A stretch of DNA of 64,000 nt. Origin: Heliocidaris tuberculata (Eukaryota; Echinodermata; Echinoidea; Camarodonta; Echinometridae). Positions 1 through 12,588 of the stretch are shown in pieces. The notes under the pieces were generated by a model that saw only the letters and a list, made by a program, of their open reading frames with translations, did not search any database and was not told where the DNA came from. The translations under genes and the position numbers were made by a program. The stretch is from the NCBI GenBank assembly GCA_025618425.1, contig CM046852.1, positions 5,148,135 through 5,212,134 of the forward strand, read 5' to 3'. How positions within the stretch are numbered: the first letter of the stretch is position 1; each line of letters starts with the position of its first letter.

Positions 1-100
1 GACTGTGATACCCATAATTATCTCTGCCAGCCCCTGACATACACTGGACTCGTGGAGCAGAACTGAAAACATAACTTACCATCTCAGTCACACCTCTAAA

Positions 101-195
101 CCGACTCCATCCCGACCGCTTCTTGGCCATTCGGGGGTAATGTAATTATTTATTCGGTCTATTATCGTTCTGATGTCGGTCTCGTAGGTGTGACT
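101..195 (+). repeat. Dispersed repeat family A, copy 1
   Basis: It begins CCGACTCCATCCCGACCGCT and ends GTCGGTCTCGTAGGTG. It matches the copies at 404-507 (inverted) and 1321-1415 (direct) with scattered changes and one short length difference. Confidence 0.7.
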
Positions 196-403
196 GCGGT
201 ATTACTAAAAACATTAAGCTGCTTAGCGTCATGCTTGCACCATCACGTAAATGCATCTTACGATCCTCCCTTTTGTCGGCACCACTTTCGTCATTTTTCA
301 CCAGGATTACTTTGCTTTGGCGGTAGCGCTCTCAAGTTATAACATGCTGATAGTCTGATACATTATGTCATTCGCATCTGAGTGCCAAGCACAGTAACAC
401 CCG

Positions 404-507
404 AGCCACACCAACAATACCGATACTATACCGCCAACAGATCGAACAAACATTTACCTTACCCCCCCCCCCCCCCGATAGCCAGAAATCGGTTGGTTTG
501 GAGTCGG
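404..507 (-). repeat. Dispersed repeat family A, copy 2 (inverted)
   Basis: Read on the minus strand it begins CCGACTCCAAACCAACCGAT and ends GTATCGGTATTGTTGGTG. A 14-base poly(C) tract sits where copy 1 has GGGGG. With copy 1 it forms an inverted pair 200 bp apart. Confidence 0.65.
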
Positions 508-1320
508 TTTTGCCGTGTGGCTGCGGTCTTGAAAAAGCCTCAGACAAAGATGACAACACAAGCAGATGACGATCCAGACGTGGACCAGACGACATCAAAG
601 CGAAATATTCAGGCTAAATTGAGGTGGACATATGGTTATTCACATAATTTAGAGAACGTGACATACTAGGGGTTTTAGTAGTCTGTGAGCAGTGGTGAGA
701 TGTGGGATGGAGAAGGGAGTACAAATCATAGAAGGGCGAAGGAGAAGAAGAAATGGCAGTAGGGCCAGAGTCGGTGAAATATTCTGAATATGTTTTTTTT
801 CTTCTTATTTTTCCTTTTTTTCGAGCGATTGCTTTTAAAGGTAATGTTGCTTACCATGGTGACTGTTCAAGAGACTGCATTTGTCAAGAGACCTATCGAA
901 AATTATTGTTCAATCATGTAATAGATTAGAATAATTATATTGAGACATTTTTGAATCGTCAAAATAGGAACAGATTTATTTAAACTTCTTTAAAATCACA
1001 AACACTGAAAAGCGACTCCAGGCACCTTTTCGGGGACTCAGAAACCACTAGCAAGCTAAAACGCTTATTTAAAAGCTAGCTTTTAAATACGAACTGACAT
1101 TTCGAACCGGAATTCGATCGTCTCACGGACCGACGTCGTATTGACTGAATGGACGGCAGGCGTGTTAGATCATGGATCATAAGTACGTTCATAGTAAAGT
1201 CTATATATGGCATCAGAGTGTAATTGGACATGTTTAAAGTTCGAAAATGGATATGCTTCAAGTTCGAACTTACATGGATTGAATGGATGAAAGGGGGTGG
1301 CGGGAAGTGGTGACTCCACG

Positions 1321-1415
1321 CCGACTGCAGACCGAACGATTCTTAGCCATGTGATGCAATGTAATTGTTTAGTCGATCTGTTGTTCGTCTGATATCGGTC
1401 TCGTTGGTGAGATGG
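1321..1415 (+). repeat. Dispersed repeat family A, copy 3
   Basis: It begins CCGACTGCAGACCGAACGAT and ends ATATCGGTCTCGTTGGTG, in direct orientation with copy 1. The GAT array starts 14 bp later. Confidence 0.7.
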
Positions 1416-1428
1416 GAAGCAACTGAAA

Positions 1429-1429
1429 G

Positions 1430-1461
<32 letters not shown>

Positions 1462-2060
1462 GGTGGTGGTGATGATGATGATGATGATGATGGTGGTGGT
1501 GATGATGATGATGATGATGGTGATGGTGGTGATGATGAAAGTGATGATGATGATGATGATGATGAAGATTATGGTGATGATGGTGGTGATGATGATGGTT
1601 GTGATGATGGTGGTGATGGTGATAATGGTAACACTGATGGCGATGATGATGGTGATGAAGATTATGATGAGGATGATGGTGATGATGATGATGGTTGTGA
1701 TGGTGGTGGAGGTGGTGATGATGATGATGCTGATGGTTGTGATGATGGTATTGATGATGGTGATGATGATGGTGATGATGATGATGGTTGTGATGATGGT
1801 AGTGATGGTGATACTGGTAACACTGATAATGATGATGATGATGATGATGGTGATGATGGTGGTGATTATAATCGTGGTAAAGATAGTAACAATGATAAAT
1901 ATGAAAATGAAAATAATTATGATGATGATGGTAAGGATGATAATGATAATGATGATGATGATGATAATGATGATCATGATGGTAATGATGATAATGATAA
2001 TGATGATGATGATGATGATGCTGCTGCTGCTGATGATGATGATAATGACTGTGGTGGTCA
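1429..2060 (+). repeat. (GAT)n/(GGT)n microsatellite array
   Basis: An imperfect trinucleotide array of over 600 bp. It keeps three long frames open (poly-His, poly-Ile/Thr and poly-Met/Val) that are products of the array and not genes. Confidence 0.95.
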
Positions 2061-2274
2061 TGATAACAGTGATGATAGTGTAGGTGATGGGAACTATGAG
2101 GATAATGATTATGACGGTAATCTAAAACCAAACAAGTGATAAACAACAAGGAAAAACAAAAACGAAATATTGAAGGTACAATTTCTAACTTGAAGTTGAG
2201 TTGCTTAAATTTAAAGGATATTAATCACGGTAAAGAAGTGTCAAAAAATTATTTAGTAAAGAAAAATAAGTCAG

Positions 2275-2640
2275 GGAGTTTAAAGACAAAGTTGAGTTCT
2301 GGTCATGCGATTACATTGTAAAAAAAAAATATATATATATATATTCTCTCAAAGCATTCGAGAAAAGTCGATCATGTCTACATAAGAACTTGTTCACATT
2401 GTGAGGTTTTGGAAGCTTAAAAATGATTTTTTTTTTAAATAACCAAATCTTGCTGAAAAGCACATGTACTGTTCAAATAAATGGATGTGGAACTTGAACA
2501 TGAGGGCATTTGAAGAGCAATCCTTTTCAAGGGGACATTTCTACTATGATATTCTTCCAAACTAACAAAGAAAGAATGAGAAAGCTGGCAAAGTATTTCT
2601 CCCCTTTACCAGAACTCAACCCTCTTTGTAATGTCTTGTT
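2275..2640 (+). repeat. Dispersed repeat family B, copy 1 (empty site)
   Basis: It shares AAAGTTGAGTTCTG, GATCATGT-TACA-AAGAA, GCTGAAAAGCAC and TTGAAGAGCAATC-TTTTCA in the same order with 15488-15990. It lacks the telomere-repeat insertion found in that copy. Confidence 0.7.
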
Positions 2641-3960
2641 GGTAATGACATGAAAAAACAAAAAATCTCAGAAAACAATTTGTACACCTTCTAAGAATTC
2701 AAGATTGTCTTTCTATCAGATAATGCAATTAGCCAGGACACGCGACGACCGTAACCAATTAAGTATGAAGGTTCGTGTCTGTTCCGCACTAAGAACAATT
2801 TCGATTTAAACGTCATCGTTAATGAAGTCAAAATGAAGATGCAACTTGGTGACGAGATAGAAACAAATGGCGTTCCATCTAAATGGCGACTGGTCAGAAA
2901 CAGCGGCCGAGCTACTGGAGCAGTAGAGGGGTGGGGGGGGGGGGGCTTTTCCACCCCCATAAAAACAACTACAGCAATAACAACAAAATGGAGAAAGACA
3001 AAATGAAAAGGAAAAGTGTGAAATGACGGCAAAAGAAGATAAAGAACCCCCTCTCGCACTCTCCTCCAGTCGGTTACCTTGTCATTTATTCAATTTTTTA
3101 TTTATATCCATCTCGTAAGGCCTATGCCCCTAGACACTGCCACAGACCCCTCAATAACTGGATTCACGCTACGCCACTGGCCAGCAAGATACGCGATGCG
3201 GATAGCAGTAATCTGATTTTGCGGGCAGACGTTTTTCTCAATTAGCTTTAATCGGCCATCGGTATCGAAAGTGACAAAGCTATATGGCGCTCAAATGACT
3301 GCCGTGGCGTTTGTTTTAACTTGTACGGACAGGATGCATGAGATGTTAGCATGGTAAGAAGAACTGGTATTTACTGGTATTACTCTTGGGTTTAAAGACC
3401 AGCTTAGAATGGAATCAATACATTTTTCCACGGGGAAAATAGTTGGTACCGCAGTTTGACTGCTAAGGTTTATATTATTATTTATACTACTATATTGATA
3501 AATGAATGCCATCCTATACCATCCAATTATATCTTAGATATTCAAAACATTTTTTTAGTGCAAAACATTTTTTTTTTTTAATAAAGTCGAATACCGAGAA
3601 AAAAATTCAGTTGATTATTAATAAAAACGATGTCTTTATATAAACTCATAGCTGCCATCATACACAAATAAACACCTATACCATTTCCACCAGTACACCA
3701 ACATCAATTTTCAGGGCCGCATAAGCAGTAATATGTGAAACCATGACGGAAAATGAATGTCAGTAAATGTTCCGTCTCCTACTGGAAAAAAAGTTCCAAA
3801 TCCCTGTAGAACCAATCTGTCTTATACTCTCGGGGACTAGGGGGTTAATTAAAGCCAAATTTCCAAAGAAAGACTTTCATACGGTTTTGCCTAAAACGTA
3901 ATACATGTATTTCCCTTTTCTATTTTTCATACACACACACACTCTCTCTCTCCCTCTCTC

Positions 3961-4007
<47 letters not shown>

Positions 4008-4384
4008 TTCCTATCATTCTCTTTCCTCTCCGACTAGACTTTGATTAATTCTCGAGTGGATAGACCATGAGGAGGTCCTGTGTAATTATGCGAAGCATGA
4101 TGACGCGGGATGAAGGAGGTTGAGGAGCCAACTGACCGTGGAGAATTACAGAGCATTTGCACGAGGGGAGGACTATGCGAACTTCGTATCCAAAATATAG
4201 GGGCGTATATAAACACGGGATAAGAATTTCCGATTTTTAAAAGAACGTGATAAGGTTTTTCTGGTCATCGTGCTCTGTTCACACTGGTGATAGACCCTGA
4301 TTCTTTCTCGAGGTGTCATCCGAAACGATGCTGCAGCATTCGTTTCTCTATAAGACGTTGTATGGCGTTCAGACGAGAGGGAGG

Positions 4385-4431
<47 letters not shown>

Positions 4432-4448
4432 TTTTCGTACAGGGCAGT

Positions 4449-4503
4449 GTTTCATCAAACCGTCATACATGTAAGTACAAGTCCGCCGAAATCCTATTGA
4501 AAC
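4449..4503 (+). repeat. Solo arm of the 21062-21183 foldback
   Basis: GTTTCATCAAACCGTCATAC, then GTAAGTACAAGTCCGCCGAA, with a small insertion and other changes relative to the paired arms. Confidence 0.7.
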
Positions 4504-4769
4504 CAGTGTATTCGGGGGGGGGGGGGGGATTGTGAGACACTCCATTGCCGATTTTGGGGTTGGCAAAGATGAAAAATCTAACACTAAATTAAAACAATTT
4601 CATATGATATATATATCAATATTGAATATTGTCTCTGTAGCTAAATTAATTATCCTACTACCAGTTTAAGCTTAGGGTTTCTTTTCTATAAAAACACACA
4701 CACAAAAAAAAAGATTCATCGATAAATTTTGAAGAAACCTAAAAGAGTATTTTTTTTGTTTGTTTGTTT

Positions 4770-4961
4770 AGAACACGATAAAAACTACTTTCAAAAAATA
4801 AACTCAAGGGCAATATCAAAGGCCTGTTGTACTGCCCATAGAAATCTTGTTCGGATTACGTAATACGCCATTGTAATGTTCGCTCATTTCTAAAGGTGAT
4901 AGACAGGGCTATTGAAATTGTCTTGAGTTTATTTTTCGAAAGTAGTTTTTATTGTGTTTTA
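4770..4961. mobile_element. Foldback element with 55-bp arms
   Basis: The arms at 4770-4824 and 4907-4961 are inverted copies (GATAAAAACTACTTTC-AAAAATAAACTCAAG). A partial copy of its right half occurs at 10432-10524 (TCATTGTAATGTTCGCATAT). Confidence 0.75.
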
Positions 4962-5453
4962 GATGTTTTTGGTTTGTTTGTTTTTTGTTGTTTTTTTCAC
5001 AATGTATTTGAATTAAAACCGCCAACCCTTCTCAGCAGTCTCCAAGCCACGCACAATATCTAGATGGAAATTACTCCCCAGGAATCTTCGTGGTGACCTT
5101 TACTTTCTATTCTTGGTCGGTGGCACTGGGGTTAACCCGCGGTATATTGGGCGACCGGCGGGTCGTCTATGGTTACTTTGTTACAGCCACAGGCAGGTTT
5201 TACGCGGTATTTTCCTCGAAATTTTCATAGACGAAGACGTCACAACTGGGCAAATGTATCAGATTCGGTGGAATATCTCTGCACAGATGGCATGGATGGA
5301 TGAAATAACTGGTATTATTGAATAAAAATGGAACGTGAGTGTTATAAGGCCCACTTATACTGTGGGGATTTGCTGAAGCAAAACACTACGAGCCTTGTCA
5401 TATCTCCTTAACTGCTGGCGGCAGAAGTTGTACCAGAATCACATTTCTGGTAT

Positions 5454-6001
5454 TTAAAGGGGAAAGTCCACCCTGGTATTAAGTAGACTGAAATAATAAA
5501 AGAAAAATGAGAGAGACAGAATAGAGAAAGTTTGAGCAAAATCCGACAAGAAATAAGAAAGTTTGAGCAAAATCCGACAAGAAATAAGAAAGTTATTAAT
5601 TTTTGAAGATGTAATCAATCAAAGACAAATTGGCAACTCCGTGACGTATCTTACGAGCTCCTCTTCTATTTGCTCAGTACAGAAAATGCCATTAATTTTC
5701 ATTTTCTTAGCTTTGTTTCATACAGGTTTTGTGTCAAAACAGATTATATCTAAGATGCATAATTTGTGTGACTATATTTTCTTTAAAGAAAAAGGAAATT
5801 TATATTTTGCATATGGTTTCAGGGCAAATGGGAGAGGAGTTCGCAAGATACGCCACGGAGTTGCCAGATTGTGTTTAATTGATTTCACCTTCATAGCAAA
5901 TTCATAGCATTATTATTTCTCATCCTATCTGTTTCTTCATATTTTCTGCTTCTTTCATGTCTTTTAAAACAACTTGTAATCAGGGTTGACTTCCCCTTTA
6001 A
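5454..6001. mobile_element. Foldback element of about 550 bp
   Basis: The ends TAAAGGGGAAAGTCCACCCT and (inverted) TAAAGGGGAAGTCAACCCTG match. Inner arms at about 5571-5668 and 5832-5930 are also inverted copies (GATACG-CACGGAGTTGCCA). A 33-bp direct duplication (GAGCAAAATCCGACAAGAAA) sits near 5532 and 5565. The 114-codon frame at 5563-5907 crosses both arms and is not a gene. Confidence 0.75.
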
Positions 6002-8868
6002 GCCCATGCACCGTACACTATACGATCTGACAACTATCTGATTTTGGAAGAATTATATTGGTAATAGCATTTGTTTGAATAGTGAATCTTGTAAAATCTA
6101 AATCAGGTTCTGAATAGTCATATGAATAATGAAATCATTTTTTTTGGGGGGGGGGGTGTGGTCGGAAGCTTCCTCGTCAGACGTCAGACCAGTCGTGCGT
6201 TTTGTCTACGATTCGAAGTCGATTTGGCCTTTATTCCGAATAGATGCCTTGCAATGCACTTAAATTTCAAGTTTAGTATTCACATTATTATTTATTTACT
6301 TTTTTATTTTTTATTCATTTATTTATTTATTTATTTTTTGGTAATTCTTGATTTATTGATCCTTTGCATTTCATATAAAACATAGCATTACATCAACAGT
6401 ATGGCGGATCATATAATAAAAATACAAATCACGTTGGTGTACACATGTCTAACATACATAAAAAATCAACCACGACTGACTTGTCAATTTCTGTACTAGA
6501 AATTATGTAAGATTTTAAAAAAAAAATCAACAATAAACAACGTATACCAGAAGAAGAAAAAAAGTAACATAGAGAGCAGGCACATGGCCGGAAAGGGAAA
6601 ATTTTAACAAATTAAAACAAACAACCTCCTGTTCTTATTGACCCTTAATTATATTCAAAATGCTGGTCCATTTACCAGCATGCATAGCTAATTTGCTTTT
6701 CCTTTGTGCAATGTAATGTTCAGCAGATTCAAACGACAACAGATAATTACAAAAGAGACGGAGAGTAGGCTTTGTATTGCCGCACCGACATGTAAAAATA
6801 TATTGTTTACCTAGCAGTAACAAAAAAAAAATTAAAAGGTAAATATTTCTAGACTTTTGGGGCTCATAAATACCTCATTATTATTCATAATCTCAGTCAA
6901 GAAGATTATGATTGTTAAGATGTCAATATCTTAGTCAATTGCGATTTATTCAAAAATCGGTTCTCAGTCGGATCGTATAATGTAAGGTGGGCTTTAGCGT
7001 CTTTGCGAAGCCAGTTTGTTTGTTGTTGTTTTTTGTATGTATGTTTTCGTTGAACATTGCTCTTATTCCCTACTTCAGAGCATACTATGAATAATACAAG
7101 ATATGCTTTCAGATACAAATACGGCCGATAGCCCATTTCAACTGTATGGTTAAAATAAAACCGTTTTCCCTTTGAGTCCAGGCAATATTCACGATCCTCA
7201 AGAAAGATTATCTGGTCAAGAAAGAACTAAGAAGAATAAAAACGATTCGGAACGTCTATAGCCAGGCTGGCTCTTGTTCAATTTAGTTTACAGCGTATCA
7301 TATCATTTGTATGTACCACATGAATGCATATTTTTTGTTAAAAATACATGTTATTATTTTGTTCATTTATTAATTTGTACACTTGTAAAAACAATTATTG
7401 GAAGGTTGGGAATAAATATGATTAAATTGAATTGAAATTGATAAAAAATTCGAAGGTTCGTATCAAATTCCAAATATGAAATAGGGTTCATAATTCCGAA
7501 AATGAAATAGGGTTCGTAATTCCGAAGGTACATAATTCCGAAAATTGAATAGAACCCTACATCTTTTTTTTCGGAGAAATCTGAGAAAATGCTCATTTAA
7601 AATTGGTAAGCAACCTGATATGTACCTTAATCATGTTCATACATAGACCTATTTCAGCGTTATCGTCACTGGTTATGTTACCAGCCCTTGCCCACCCCCT
7701 CCCCCGAAAAAAACAAACAAAAAAGCAAAAAAATACACGAATAAAGAGCTACTCAATTTCTCTTTGACTGACATGGGGTAGGGTTTTATTGGCATTACAC
7801 GCGATTGTAAGGAGAAGTGGAACAAGAAACGGATACGTCCAATCTCCTGTCTAATTTCATGACATTTTGTGCGGGAAATGTCTGCTAATCAATTATTTCT
7901 GTCAACTCATAAATGTCAAAGTCATCTTTATGAGGGCAAAACCATATACATCTACTGACTCATTTCAGCATCCTTAAGAAATTGTTCTCCATTGAATTAC
8001 CTTGAAATTGCCTTGAAAAGTCTCTCTTATTTACCACATTATTTCAACTTCACAATAAATTTAGGGTTCATTAGCAAAATGATTTCACAGTGACATTATT
8101 GCATTTCACTTGCAATAGAAAATAGGATGAGCAAGGTTGTATTGTATTACATGAAGCTGTCTATTGTTGACTGAATAAGATCGTGTTTAACTTAATCCAC
8201 CGATTTATGAAGCGCCAAGTGTCAACTTGACGCTTGTATTCTTCATACATTTTCTAACTTTCACAAAATATTGATGTACAGTGAAGTCTCACGATGGATT
8301 GAAATGCAGACTAAATTCATCCATGAAATAATTACCTATAACCTTTAAGACGAAATCGTATTCATCTGTTTATTTATTTATGATTTTTAGTTATGCAATT
8401 GTGGTTACCTGTAAAGGATAAAGAGGTTGACACTTCCCGCTCCTTAAAAATAAATGTTCCCGTTAATAAATTCAGCCATTTTATGTAGAGGTACTTTAGA
8501 CTTGGCCTTAGGTTAATGCACCTGTATGAATGCCGGATTTCGGTATCACTTAACTGTATTTTTATAACGCTATTTACTTGTTTCGATTCATTTTAAATAG
8601 ATAATTTCGCATCGGAGATCTTCATCGAAGTGAGACATCAGCCCATGGCTACATCGTGCCGCCAAAATGGCCTAAAAATGAATTTGAAGGTTACCGCACT
8701 ATCCGTGGTAGTACGTGATAATGGATTTTGAGAGCATGTTTGGGATATGACAGACGAGATGCATTAGTAATATAAACCAAACTACGTGATCAGACTCTAA
8801 TTGCCCTTTATATGTACTTTATTCTGCCCCATCGCAGGGGGTAGATTCAAGAAAGACATAAGGGAGGT

Positions 8869-8900
8869 GGTTTTCATACATTTAAAAATGTATGAAAACC
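8869..8900. repeat. Perfect palindrome
   Basis: GGTTTTCATACATTT and its exact inverse AAATGTATGAAAACC with two central bases. The flanks look unrelated. Confidence 0.85.
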
Positions 8901-9186
8901 GCAAATGTTCCCCAAGTATTTTTTTTTTTACCCAGAACGTTAGTTTTTAAATGTCCTGATGGTGCACAAGACCCCCCCCCCCCGATTTTTTTAAATTATT
9001 ATTATTATCATTATTATTAATTATTTCACTTTTAACAATTTACATGGAATTTAAAGGCCGTGCTTGAGTACTGGTCCCATTACATAACAAATAAAAAAGA
9101 ACTGCCGATGATTATTGGTAAAATATAATTGTTGATGAATATTGTTTAGTGTTAGTTTCCGGAATCATCGAAATTATGACAAACTT

Positions 9187-9253
9187 CTCCTCCTCCTCCT
9201 CCTCCTCCTCCTCCTCTACTACTACTACTACGACGACGACGACGACTATTACA

Positions 9254-9328
<75 letters not shown>

Positions 9329-9332
9329 GCTG

Positions 9333-9373
<41 letters not shown>

Positions 9374-9456
9374 GCTGTTGCTGCTACTACTACTACGTCT
9401 ACTACTACTACTACTACTGCTACTACTGCTACTCCTCCTCCTCCTCCTCCTCCTAC
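9187..9456 (+). repeat. (CTC)n(TAC)n microsatellite
   Basis: Trinucleotide array: CTC, TAC, CGA and again CTC blocks. The three long frames here are poly-Tyr, poly-Thr and, on the other strand, poly-Val. They are not genes. Confidence 0.95.
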
Positions 9457-9545
9457 TACTACAACTAAACCCCGCCCCCTACTACTTCTTGTTGCACTAC
9501 TTGATAGCAACAACAATAATGATAATAACGTAATTTGAAGACTAG

Positions 9546-9678
9546 AAATAATGAGAGAAAGAGGGAAAGACGGAGGGAAGAATACAAAAAAGAAAACACG
9601 AAAGAGATAGAAGGACAGAGAGAAGAGAGAGAAGAGTGGGGAGGGATAGAGAGAGAATAGAGATTAGATATAATAGAG

Positions 9679-9726
<48 letters not shown>

Positions 9727-9893
9727 CAAAAAAGGGGGAAAGAGACAGAAGGGGGAGACCGGAAAAGAAGCACGGGGGAGAGAGGGAGATGGAGAGAGAA
9801 GAGAAACTATAGTAAGGGAAAGAGTGAGAGCAGAGAGAGAGATAGAGGGGAGAAATTAGAAAGAGAAAGAGAGAGAGAGAGAGAGAAAGTGAG
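9546..9893 (+). repeat. GA-rich purine tract
   Basis: An imperfect (GA)n region of about 350 bp with two purer runs at 9680-9725 and 9861-9886. Confidence 0.9.
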
Positions 9894-10431
9894 GAAAATA
9901 CAGAACCCAGAGCTATGTGCAGACTATTGAAGACCGATTTGTTGCTGGGAGCCCAATCAATTCCTCGTTTCCATGGCAACGCATATTCACACTTGCTCAT
10001 TTGTAAAATCCTCGGAGATCAGCGGTAAAAACCTTCTGGATTTCGAATCACCTCCTCATTTATTATTATTTTTTTCATCATCTATTCAACACAGTTCAAG
10101 GGTAGAGAATCTAGGCCTAAAGGTAGACACCGGTATAGGAAGCAAAATAAATGGATGCACGCGGGATTTGGAAACATCCACTATTTCACAAAACGCGATT
10201 TTCAGCCAAAAGCCAATTTAGAGCGAAACTTTATTATTATTATTATTATTTTGATTTTCTCTTCAAAAGCCAGAAATTAATCTGGGTTTATTAGTAAGGC
10301 TACAAGTCTGCATCATTACAACTAGATTTAAGAAAGAAAAATTACAATTACACGAGTTCATTGCAATATCCATAGGCCTACACTGTTGTTATGCCGTTAT
10401 AAATCATATTCGGAGTATGAAATAATGATGT

Positions 10432-10524
10432 CATTGTAATGTTCGCATATTTCACAAAGTGAAGCACAGGGCTACTGGAATTGCCTTGGGTTGATATTCG
10501 GAAAGTCTGCGCAATCGTGTTTCA
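10432..10524 (+). repeat. Partial copy of the 4770-4961 element
   Basis: It shares CATTGTAATGTTCGC-ATTTC, CACAGGGCTA-TG-AATTG-CTTG and the end GTGTTT with 4870-4961. The left arm is missing. Confidence 0.6.
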
Positions 10525-11001
10525 GTGCATTCGTTTTTAGAAGAAAAGAAAAGAAAATATTTTACCATTTTTAAAACGTCACTTTCCATATAGGTTTAAG
10601 ACGCATATTCATTGCCTCTTTAAACTAAATGTTGGTAAACAAACAAGGAAAGCTTTCTTTGAATATTATTAGACCATCGATTCAAACAATGAAGCAAGAA
10701 ATTTAATGTAAGCGGACCAACAGTCATGTCTGTTTATACAGAAATGGCGCTGAACCCCCCCCCCCCCCCCCCGTTCTCATCAACGCTGAAAAGACAAGAT
10801 AGATCTACACGTGTATATTTAAGGGAATCCTTACACATTGCAAAAGTAAAAACCTCGTGACAACAGAAAAAAATAATCAATAAGAATGGATATAGGCCAT
10901 GCTACTTAGGGAACCCCTTTCGAAGGAAGAGAAAGGAAGAGAAAGAGGAGAATATACGGGAAATTGGACAAAGAAAGAGGGCTAGAGGATTTAGAGCAAG
11001 T

Positions 11002-11003
<2 letters not shown>

Positions 11004-11042
<39 letters not shown>

Positions 11043-11084
11043 ACAGAGAGAGAAAGAGAGAAACATAGAGAGATAGAGACAGAA

Positions 11085-11122
<38 letters not shown>

Positions 11123-11210
11123 ACAGAGAGAGAAAGAGAGAAACATAGAGAGATAGAGACATAAATAGAGAGAGAGAGGGGGAGAGAGAGAGAGAGAGAG
11201 AAAGAGAGCA
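11004..11210 (+). repeat. (GA)n array with a 77-bp higher-order unit
   Basis: GA runs separated by ATAAACAGAGAGAGAAAGAG and AACATAGAGAGATAGAGACA, which appear twice (near 11040 and 11119). This shows a recent tandem duplication inside the microsatellite. Confidence 0.85.
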
Positions 11211-12550
11211 CACCGATGGGGGGGGGGGGGGGGGGAGGACAGGACTTCACATACTATTGCATGCATGGAAACACATCACAAAGCAGACTTGTTTTTGCTT
11301 TTTACATGTAAACCACAGCTCATACATATTACAGTCTTCGTTGGTGCGCTTCACTGATAAATTCAAATGAAAAACTAACCACTGTTAAATCTTTCAGCGC
11401 TCACACAAATAACAAGAAACATATATGGCATAACATACACATTATACTGTACACACATATATACTGTACATGTATACTGATCTTGAAATGGAAATAAAGG
11501 AGTTTACACTTAATTTCAAGTCAAAATATAAAATCTTACTGCTGGAACAACTTATTGATCTTAACTTTGCATGCACGATTTGTGACTTATAGAGAAAGCA
11601 ACAGCGATTTTTGTTGCGTTTGAAAGATATGCTCTTTTTAGCCAGTGTAATTACAGAAAGTAAAATTGATCGAACATGTTTTAATACATTTCATCAACCT
11701 TTCAAAATAAGCGGTGGATCGATATATTTTAGAATAATAACGAAATCACAGGATGAAGTAGCAAGAACAACACCACGAGGCCTCAAATTTTGGAGGAAAA
11801 TAAGACATGAGCAAAATCATGAAAATATGGCGACTGTTAATGACAAAATGAAAACAAATCGTCGAGATTGAGATGATGTGATAGTAGTCCCAGTCAGAGA
11901 AAATCTCGGTCATGATGCCTATGCAGTTTTTCCCAGAGCAATTGCGGGACAAAAATATCTCATCTTTTATTCTCCCGATTAATATCGGAATTAAAGAGAA
12001 GGGTGATTCCCGGTAGATGTGGTTAAGGTGACAAATATTTGTAAGCTTTCTCATTTTTTTTTTAAATTCCCATTTAGAAGAATAACATAGTATTTTTTTT
12101 AGTAGCAATGTAGTAAGAAAAGAATCGCTCTTGTATATAATGCTCTCATATTTCAAATAAAAAAATAGAAACTGTTTACAAATTTGGACCACATTCTGAT
12201 ACGACATAATTGTGTATGTCAAAGTAGTCCCATGTACTCATATCTATGCCAAGTGTTTTCTGAATTGTTTTCTATGTTTCAGATTGTAGATTTGTTTTAA
12301 TTTCTCATAATTTTGATAATTCCCAAACCTCATAATACATGGTTTCCCCTATTTACAGCATAATCAACCATTAACATGATTAATGCTTACAGACGGTGTA
12401 ATCGTGTCATTTGGCACAAATTCTACACACAAATCTCATAGAAGAGTATTTATGTGGCAGACAAAGAGTTAAGGGTAACATGTAGACAGTTTCAGTCATA
12501 ATGCAATTGCATGATAAGTACTGAGCTTTCATCTTTAAAAGTTCGCTCAT

Positions 12551-12588
<38 letters not shown>

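Larger units (their letters stand above)
2641..9110. other. No gene seen; dispersed repeats and A/T-rich sequence
   Basis: Apart from the repeats listed separately this stretch holds (CT)n at 3942-4003, (GA)n at 4390-4428, several G runs and short T/A-rich blocks. No frame shows a recognisable domain or paired splice sites. Confidence 0.6.

Noticed and set aside
1343..2149. 268-codon His-rich frame and overlapping Ile/Thr- and Met/Val-rich frames
   Set aside because: All three are translations of the same imperfect (GAT)n array; no sequence outside the array supports a gene.
5563..5907. 114-codon frame
   Set aside because: It spans both arms of a foldback element; half is the inverted copy of the other half's non-coding strand.
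9112..9538. Poly-Val, poly-Tyr and poly-Thr frames
   Set aside because: Triplet microsatellite stays open in several frames at once.
11746..12222. 158-codon minus-strand frame with hydrophobic stretches, possible membrane protein
   Set aside because: Overlaps a plus-strand frame, ends in low-complexity A/T sequence, and no family or splice pattern is seen.
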